A stretch of 64,000 nt of DNA from Desulfoscipio geothermicus DSM 3669 (GTDB lineage: Bacteria; Bacillota; Desulfotomaculia; Desulfotomaculales; Desulfallaceae): the NCBI RefSeq assembly GCF_900115975.1, contig NZ_FOYM01000016.1, positions 20,871 through 84,870 on the forward strand, written 5' to 3'. The stretch's first letter is position 1. Each line of letters starts with the position of its first letter. The notes below the pieces were generated by a model that saw only the letters and a program-made list of their open reading frames with translations, was not told the origin of the DNA and made no database searches. A program made the position numbers and the translations under genes. Shown piece after piece: positions 58,917 through 64,000 of this stretch.

Positions 58917-60443
58917 ATGTCAAGGCAAAATTTATTCAGAGCTTCTTCCATATTGCTCGTCTTATTTGTCGCCAGCCGGGTACTGGGCTTTGTTCGGGAG
59001 CAAGTCATTGCCGCCCTTTTAGGCACCTCATTGCAAGCGGACGCCTTTGTGGTGGCGGCCACCATCCCGTTTACACTGTCTTTTATTATCGGCGTTTCCG
59101 CCGGCAACGCATTGCTGCCGGTTTATACGGGGCGGCTGCAGGACGACGGCCGGTCTTATCTGGCCAGCACCGTTATGTACGTTACCGGTGCCATGATTGC
59201 TCTGCTCACCTTGTTGGGATTGTTTTTTACTCCGCAGGTGGTGGACTTTCTTGCCCCCGGCTTTACCGGCGAGGCCCGGCGGGTGGCGCTTTTGTGCACC
59301 CAAATCATGCTGCCGTCAACGGTTTTTCTGACCATGGGGTTTATGGCCAAGGCGGTGCTCAACGCCCACCGCGAGTTTAACGTACCGGCGCTGGCTCCGG
59401 TGTGGCAAAACTTTGTTTTTTTAATATTAATCGTTCCGCTGGGCAAGTACCTGGGCCCCGGCCTGGCCTGGTGCACCCTGGCCGGGGCGCTGGTGTTTTA
59501 CTTATACAACCTGCCGGCCCTGGGACGCTTCGGGGTACCGGTGCGACCGCTTTTGAACATCCGGGACCCGGAAGTGCGCCGGGTGCTCCTTATGGCCGTT
59601 CCGGTAGTCCTGACAACGCTGGCCGGCCGGGGGTTTGTGTTTGTGGATCGCTGGTTCGGCTCGCACCTGGTGGAGGGAAGTATTGCCGCTTTAAACTTTG
59701 CCAACCGGGTACGTGAACTGCCCTATGGTCTTTTTGTGGCCGTGGTTTCCTCGGTTCTTTTCCCGGCCCTGGCCGCGGCGGCGGGCCGTCGGGACATGGA
59801 ACTGCTGCGGGAAAGGACGGCCATGGGGCTGCGCCTGGTGGCGCTGGTAACCTACCCCTGCGCCGCGCTGCTGTTGGTGTTGGCCGCACCGGTGGTGCGC
59901 CTGCTTTTTGAACGGGGCGCCTTTGATGCCGCCGCCACGGCCGCCACTGCCACGGCCCTTGGTTTTTACGCGCTGTCGGTGGCCGCCATGTCAGCGAATT
60001 CGGTGCTGACCTATACTTTTTTAAGCCTGCGGGACGCCCTGCTGCCCCTGGGGGTGGGAGTGGCCGGGCTGGCCGTAAATATCGTACTGGATTACCTGCT
60101 GGTTGCTCCCATGGGACATGCCGGTCTGGCTCTGGGCAATACGGTGGGCTTTTTTGTCACCGCAATTCTTTTCCTGGCTTTTTTAACCCGCCGCCTGCGA
60201 GGATTTGACTGGCGCCGGCTGCTGGTGGACCAGTTCAAGATAATAACAGCCACTCTGGCGTTTGCCGCTGTGTTGCGGCTGGTTGGGGGATATGCCGGGC
60301 TGTACGCCGGTGCAATCTCCCTGGCCGGTCAGCTATGGGGCATGACGCTGGCGGTGGGGGCGGCGGTATCGGTATACCTTTTGCTGCTTTTAGTGCTGAA
60401 TGTGGAAGAAATCGCGCCCTTAAGACAAAGATTCATAAAATAG
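58917..60443 (+). CDS. murJ: Lipid II flippase MurJ
   Basis: A 508-residue MviN/MurJ protein with about 14 membrane helices that moves lipid II across the membrane. FRASSILLVLFVASRVLGFVRE and TIPFTLSFIIGVSAGNALLPVY hold the conserved arginines and the first helices, and LPYGLFVAVVSSVLFPALA lies near helix 8. The start is ATG 58917, nine bases after GGAGG; the in-frame TTG at 58884 would include that site. It joins the other wall genes here by function, not operon. Confidence 0.9.
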   Translation: MSRQNLFRASSILLVLFVASRVLGFVREQVIAALLGTSLQADAFVVAATIPFTLSFIIGVSAGNALLPVYTGRLQDDGRSYLASTVMYVTGAMIALLTLLGLFFTPQVVDFLAPGFTGEARRVALLCTQIMLPSTVFLTMGFMAKAVLNAHREFNVPALAPVWQNFVFLILIVPLGKYLGPGLAWCTLAGALVFYLYNLPALGRFGVPVRPLLNIRDPEVRRVLLMAVPVVLTTLAGRGFVFVDRWFGSHLVEGSIAALNFANRVRELPYGLFVAVVSSVLFPALAAAAGRRDMELLRERTAMGLRLVALVTYPCAALLLVLAAPVVRLLFERGAFDAAATAATATALGFYALSVAAMSANSVLTYTFLSLRDALLPLGVGVAGLAVNIVLDYLLVAPMGHAGLALGNTVGFFVTAILFLAFLTRRLRGFDWRRLLVDQFKIITATLAFAAVLRLVGGYAGLYAGAISLAGQLWGMTLAVGAAVSVYLLLLLVLNVEEIAPLRQRFIK

Positions 60444-60507
60444 TATTGTATTAAACATAATATTATAATATATTATTTCATAAAAAGACCCTCGGGGGTA
60501 ATGCAAA

Positions 60508-60801
60508 TTGAAGGATTTAAACAAGTATGAAGAGCCCGCCAGGTTATTAAAGGCGCTTGCCCATCCCACCCGCCTATGCATTGTGGCAGGTTTAATGAAT
60601 GACAGCTGCAATGTCAATAAAATGAAAGGTTGCTTAAACTTGCCGCAGTCCACGGTCTCTCAGCAGTTGGCCATTTTACGCGCCCAGGGAATTGTGGACG
60701 GTGTGCGCAGCGGCACCGAAGTTTTTTACCGGGTAACCAACGAAAAAGTTAAAGAAGTGGTAAAAGTGCTCCTCGGCGATGATGCGGAAATTTTCAAGTA
60801 A
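60508..60801 (+). CDS. ArsR family transcriptional regulator
   Basis: A 97-residue winged-helix protein. ARLLKALAHPTRLCIVAGLM and NLPQSTVSQQLAILRAQGIVDG are typical ArsR helices. Cysteines lie at RLCIV, DSCNV and KGCLN, so thiol or metal sensing is possible; no full CVC motif is present. No metal-handling gene is adjacent: murJ is upstream and a radical SAM gene converges downstream. Start TTG 60508 behind GGGGGTAA. Confidence 0.85.
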   Translation: MKDLNKYEEPARLLKALAHPTRLCIVAGLMNDSCNVNKMKGCLNLPQSTVSQQLAILRAQGIVDGVRSGTEVFYRVTNEKVKEVVKVLLGDDAEIFK

Positions 60802-60813
60802 ATCCTTTACTGT

Positions 60814-61773
60814 TCAACGCCTGGACCATTTAAGGGCACTGCCGTTCAAGTAATTGAACTTTTTGCCCTGCCAGGTGTCTTCCTGTTTCAGGAGCCGCTC
60901 CAGTTCGGTTTTAATTTTCCACCAACTGGCATCCCAATTGCAAAAAAGTACTTCGTTTTGCGGGCCCTTGCCCACCAGGCGTTGAATGACAACTTCAGGG
61001 TCAAGGTATTCAAGGAAAGTAATAATTCTCCGCACATACTCTTCCATGGAAATCACGTCGAACTCGCCGCGCTCATACATTTCTCCCAGTTTGGTACCGC
61101 GTACGATATACAGGGAATGCAGTTTGACGTATCGTACTTGCAGCGCGGATAATATTTTGGCGTTTTCTATAACATCGGACATATTGTCCCACGGTAGGTT
61201 CAAAATCAGGTGGGCGCAAATTTCAAATTCTCTCCGGTGCGCGCGCAGTACCGCGTCGATAAATTCAGCCAGGGTGTGACCCCGGTTTATTTTTATTAAA
61301 GTATGATAATTGACGGTTTGCAACCCCAGTTCGATATTGATGTCCAGACCTTTTTCCACCTGTACTTCGGTCAGGATGTCCAGATAATCTTCGTTGATGC
61401 AGTCGGGCCGTGTGGATACCGATATGCCCACGATGTCTTTTCCCGCTGCCGTCGCCCTGATATTGGCGGCGAAAACATCGGGTGGCAGGTAAGTATTGGT
61501 GAAGGCCTGGAAATAAGCGATGAATTTTTCGGCCCCAAAACGCCGGTGGAAATAGTCCCTGTTGCGCCGCAGTTGCTCAGTTACTGACAGCGTGTTTGGC
61601 AAGGCATCGAACCCCGCCCCCTGCTCATCGCAAAAAATACATCCGCCGCGGCCTACCGTGCCGTCCCGGTTGGGGCAGGTGCCCGGTAGATTTATGGGTA
61701 GTTTGTAAACCTTTTGACCAAATTTTTTTATCAAATGTTCCGAATAAATATTGTACCTGCTTTTCGCTGGCAT
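60814..61773 (-). CDS. TIGR01212/YhcC-type radical SAM protein
   Basis: A 319-residue radical SAM protein. The cluster cysteines are in LPGTCPNRDGTVGRGGCIFC, with FIAYFQAFTNTYLP, ISVSTRPDCI and ELGLQTVNYHTLIKINRGHT as family blocks. The reaction is unknown. Start ATG 61773, six bases after AGGTG; the GTG at 61782 lies in that site. It ends 12 bases from the ArsR gene on the other strand. Confidence 0.92.
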   Translation of the reverse strand: MPAKSRYNIYSEHLIKKFGQKVYKLPINLPGTCPNRDGTVGRGGCIFCDEQGAGFDALPNTLSVTEQLRRNRDYFHRRFGAEKFIAYFQAFTNTYLPPDVFAANIRATAAGKDIVGISVSTRPDCINEDYLDILTEVQVEKGLDINIELGLQTVNYHTLIKINRGHTLAEFIDAVLRAHRREFEICAHLILNLPWDNMSDVIENAKILSALQVRYVKLHSLYIVRGTKLGEMYERGEFDVISMEEYVRRIITFLEYLDPEVVIQRLVGKGPQNEVLFCNWDASWWKIKTELERLLKQEDTWQGKKFNYLNGSALKWSRR

Positions 61774-61846
61774 ATTTTTCACCTGGTTTCATTTTATGCA
61801 ATTTTACCATAGCCGTCGGTATTAATGAATCACTTCAAATATTATA

Positions 61847-61905
61847 TCCTGGCCATACATTGGGGACACACCTCTTCGAGGAATGTCCCCAATGTATGGC
61901 CAGGA
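61847..61905. repeat. GGGGACACACCTC hairpin, copy 2, with 21-bp arms
   Basis: Arms 61847-61867 and 61885-61905 are perfectly complementary over 21 bp. The central part, GGGGACACACCTC...GAGGAATGTCCCC, is the same as in the copy at 28789-28819, but here the stem extends by 14 bp. It lies between the TIGR01212 gene and gap. Confidence 0.87.
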
Positions 61906-61922
61906 CAAAGGAATGAAGTACT

Positions 61923-61962
61923 GAAAGGCGCGCAATAAGGGAACTGAATGAGCGCGCCTTTC
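61923..61962. repeat. 11-bp inverted repeat near the 3' end of gap
   Basis: GAAAGGCGCGC (61923-61933) and GCGCGCCTTTC (61952-61962) are perfectly complementary with an 18-base loop. It lies 38 bases after the gap stop on the minus strand. No T-run follows, so terminator function is unsure. Confidence 0.55.
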
Positions 61963-61974
61963 TTGCAAATGAAT

Positions 61975-61996
61975 CGGAGCCAGTCCCTCTTTTTGT
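61975..61996. repeat. Half copy of the GGGGACAGG palindrome
   Basis: GGAGCCAGTCCCTCTTTTT matches the right half of copy 6 with one added base; the left arm is missing. It abuts the gap stop codon. Confidence 0.5.
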
Positions 61997-61999
61997 TTT

Positions 62000-63088
62000 T
62001 TACTTGGGGACGTAGGCGGCGGAAACGCTGCGGTACAGGTTATCCCGGTTTATGCCGGTCCAGGTTATTTTGGGGACGCTGCCCGCTTCCCGCTTGGCCA
62101 TGTACAGCGCCAGGTCCAGCACCCGGCAGGAATAGCCCCACTCGTTGTCGTACCAGGCCAGCACCTTGACCATATTATCTCCCAGGGTGATGGTTGAGGG
62201 GGCGTCCACAATGGATGAGTGCGAATCCCCGTAGTAATCCTTGGATACCAGCGGCGCGTCGCTGTACGCCATTATTCCCTTTAATTCCCCTTCGGCAGCG
62301 CTGTGCAGCGCCTGGTTCACTTCTTCCGCCGTGGTGGAGCGTTCCAAAACGGCGACAAAATCCACCACCGATACGTTGGGAGTGGGCACCCGCATGGCCA
62401 GACCGTTCAGCTTGCCCTGTAGTTCGGGGATAACCAGTCCCACGGCCTTGGCTGCGCCGGTTGTGGTGGGAATTATGGAAACGCCGGCGGCCCGGGCCCG
62501 CCGCAAATCCTTGTGCGGCAGGTCCAAAATTTGCTGGTCATTGGTGTAAGAATGTACCGTGGTCATCATCCCGTGCTTGATGCTGAAATGATCGTGTAAT
62601 ACTTTGACGATGGGCGCCAGACAGTTGGTAGTGCAAGAAGCGTTGGAAACCACATTGTGTTTTTCCGGGTCATAATCGTTATGGTTGACGCCCATTACAA
62701 TGGTGGCATCCACATTTTTGCCCGGAGCGCTGATGATGACTTTTCCGGCTCCGGCCTTTAAGTGACCCGCCGCATCCTCTCCTTTGGTAAAGCGCCCGGT
62801 TGATTCAATCACCATACTTACACCCAGGTCGCCCCAGGGAAGCGCCGACGGCTCTTTTTCACTAAGTACCCTCACTTTTTTGCCGTTAACGGAAAACCCG
62901 CCTTCTTCCACCCGGACATCCGCGTTGAGTACACCGTGCACAGAATCGTATTTCAACAGGTGGGCCAGCGTTTTTGCGTCAGTGAGGTCGTTTACCGCCA
63001 CTACATCCACTTCCGGGTTGTCCAGCGCCGCCCGAAAAACATTACGTCCAATGCGGCCAAATCCGTTAATACCTATTTTAATCGTCAT
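62000..63088 (-). CDS. gap: Glyceraldehyde-3-phosphate dehydrogenase, type I
   Basis: A 362-residue glycolytic enzyme. The NAD-binding start is [20 protein letters not shown], the catalytic cysteine is in [16 protein letters not shown], and [15 protein letters not shown] is the C-terminal signature. Usual enzymes end about 10-15 residues after that; this one has about 30 more ([13 protein letters not shown]...AYVPK). Start ATG 63088 with AAAGGGG upstream. No pgk or tpi gene follows in the window. Confidence 0.95.
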   Translation of the reverse strand: MTIKIGINGFGRIGRNVFRAALDNPEVDVVAVNDLTDAKTLAHLLKYDSVHGVLNADVRVEEGGFSVNGKKVRVLSEKEPSALPWGDLGVSMVIESTGRFTKGEDAAGHLKAGAGKVIISAPGKNVDATIVMGVNHNDYDPEKHNVVSNASCTTNCLAPIVKVLHDHFSIKHGMMTTVHSYTNDQQILDLPHKDLRRARAAGVSIIPTTTGAAKAVGLVIPELQGKLNGLAMRVPTPNVSVVDFVAVLERSTTAEEVNQALHSAAEGELKGIMAYSDAPLVSKDYYGDSHSSIVDAPSTITLGDNMVKVLAWYDNEWGYSCRVLDLALYMAKREAGSVPKITWTGINRDNLYRSVSAAYVPK

Positions 63089-63350
63089 AAAAAACGGCAA
63101 CCCCTTTCCAACCTAATAATAAAATATATTCAAAAATAGTTTTACCGCTATATTAAAAGGTATGAATGCCAAATGAATCAATCTTTAATGAAATAAGTGG
63201 CAGCTTGATTTGTTTAACATTCTACACATTAATTTATGTCCAGTCCACAGGTTTTACTTAAAATAATTATTTATTTCACAAATATTTTGTATACAATAAC
63301 TGATTTTGCCTGTGATAATATATAATTAGCTCATTAAAGGGGGATTGCAA

Positions 63351-63776
63351 GTGGGGAAATCGGAGATAAATATTAGTAATAATCTGGCGGCTTTTATAAA
63401 GGACGATCCCTTTCCCAACCACCTGGGGGTGAAAATTATCGAGCTTTCCCCCGGGTATGCCAGGGTATCCTTGCAGGTACAGGATTACATGACCAATATA
63501 CACCGGATTACTCACGGTGGTTTAGTATTTACCCTGGCAGACGTGGCCCTTGGTATTGCCAGCAACGCCCGGGGGCAAACCGCGGTGGCGGTTAGCGTCA
63601 ATATTAATTATATTAAGGCCAGTAAGCCCGGTGATACTTTAATCGCAACCGCTGTGGAAGAGCACCTGGGACGAAGCGCGGCAAACTATCGGGTAACAGT
63701 TGAAGACGGGCAGGGACGTTTAATAGCCTCAGCCCAGGGGCTGGTATTTATCAAAGCTGGTAAATCAAATGAGTAA
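63351..63776 (+). CDS. PaaI-type hotdog thioesterase
   Basis: A 141-residue hotdog-fold protein. HRITHGGLVFTLADVALGIASN is the PaaI-type helix and active-site block (HGG and D), followed by AVSVNINYIKASKPGDTLIA. Members hydrolyse aryl- or acyl-CoA thioesters. Start GTG 63351, seven bases after AAAGGGGG; the TTG at 63345 is too close to that site. Single gene. Confidence 0.9.
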   Translation: MGKSEINISNNLAAFIKDDPFPNHLGVKIIELSPGYARVSLQVQDYMTNIHRITHGGLVFTLADVALGIASNARGQTAVAVSVNINYIKASKPGDTLIATAVEEHLGRSAANYRVTVEDGQGRLIASAQGLVFIKAGKSNE

Positions 63777-63839
63777 ACCTGCTATACTTACCACAAACTA
63801 CATATTGCACAGTGTCAAAAAAAGTGATATATTAATAAG

Positions 63840-63861
63840 CGTCGCTGCTGCGACAGCGACG
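63840..63861. repeat. CGTCGCTG hairpin
   Basis: CGTCGCTG (63840-63847) pairs with CAGCGACG (63854-63861) around a 6-base loop, followed by AAAAAAGG. A shorter relative, GTCGC-TGTT-GCGAC, occurs at 16098-16111. Its place 64 bases after the thioesterase gene may mark a 3' end. Confidence 0.5.
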
Positions 63862-63926
63862 AAAAAAGGCAATAATGGCGGTAGTGGCGCGGCGAACAGC
63901 CCCCTATTCCCACCAGAAATTGCCGG

Positions 63927-63956
63927 TTGACGAAAAGTCAGCAAAAGTGATACAAT
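63927..63956 (+). promoter_or_regulatory. Promoter near the right edge
   Basis: TTGACG (63927-63932) and TACAAT (63951-63956) are 18 bases apart. The transcript would begin near 63963 and open with GGCGC-GAGG-GCGCC (63965-63978), a small hairpin. The gene it serves lies outside the window. Confidence 0.6.
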
Positions 63957-64000
63957 AAAGATCCTGGCGCGAGGGCGCCACCTGAAAAGTTCCTTGAAAA

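Overview
The window comes from a GC-rich, spore-forming Gram-positive anaerobe of the class Clostridia. The Desulfotomaculum/Pelotomaculum group (Peptococcaceae) is the best guess. The reasons are a folC-maf-radC-mreBCD-min-spoIVFA-spoIVFB-rplU-rpmA-spo0B-obg gene order like that of Bacillus subtilis, strong Shine-Dalgarno (SD) sequences with many TTG and GTG starts, a T-box leader, an ADP-forming acyl-CoA synthetase and a TRAP transporter. This is inference from gene content; no database was searched.

Layout. 1-16 kb is the cell-shape and division region: folC (cut by the window edge), a cation exchanger, RidA, DUF4321, maf, radC, mreBCD and a class B PBP, then minCDE and rodA. An arsenic/metalloid island (arsR, arsM, a redox pair, a permease and a remnant of a second arsR) lies between the PBP and min genes. 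16-29.9 kb holds spoIVFA/spoIVFB, two radical-SAM-linked genes, rng, the L21 leader with rplU and rpmA, spo0B, obg, proB, nadD, an RRM protein, yqeK and rsfS.

29.9-34.7 kb is the most striking stretch. A leucine-type T-box leader (specifier CTC) has a complete tRNA-Ala(GGC) gene where stem III should be, held on a 9-bp helix. It precedes an acyl-CoA synthetase gene and leuS.

34.8-49.2 kb is mixed: an LCP-like protein, hisG, a rhomboid protease, PspC, a rubrerythrin-type protein beside a decayed methyltransferase, a polysaccharide deacetylase, an ADP-forming acyl-CoA synthetase with a P-loop partner, a HAD phosphatase, a DUF815 ATPase, a CBS protein and a pseudouridine synthase. 49.2-56.2 kb has an operon with a double-GTPase dynamin-like protein and three small helical proteins, divergent from a dctPQM TRAP operon. 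56.2-64 kb has an HD-GYP protein, a PtsI-like protein lacking its catalytic cysteine, a zinc phospholipase C-like protein, murJ, an ArsR regulator, a TIGR01212 radical SAM protein, GAPDH and a thioesterase.

Intergenic spaces are seeded with several families of short palindromic repeats. The commonest is built on GGGGACAGG...CCTGTCCCC. A second has 25-26-bp perfect arms. A third, about 98 bp long, occurs in two inverted copies. No CRISPR array, intact insertion sequence or rRNA gene was seen.
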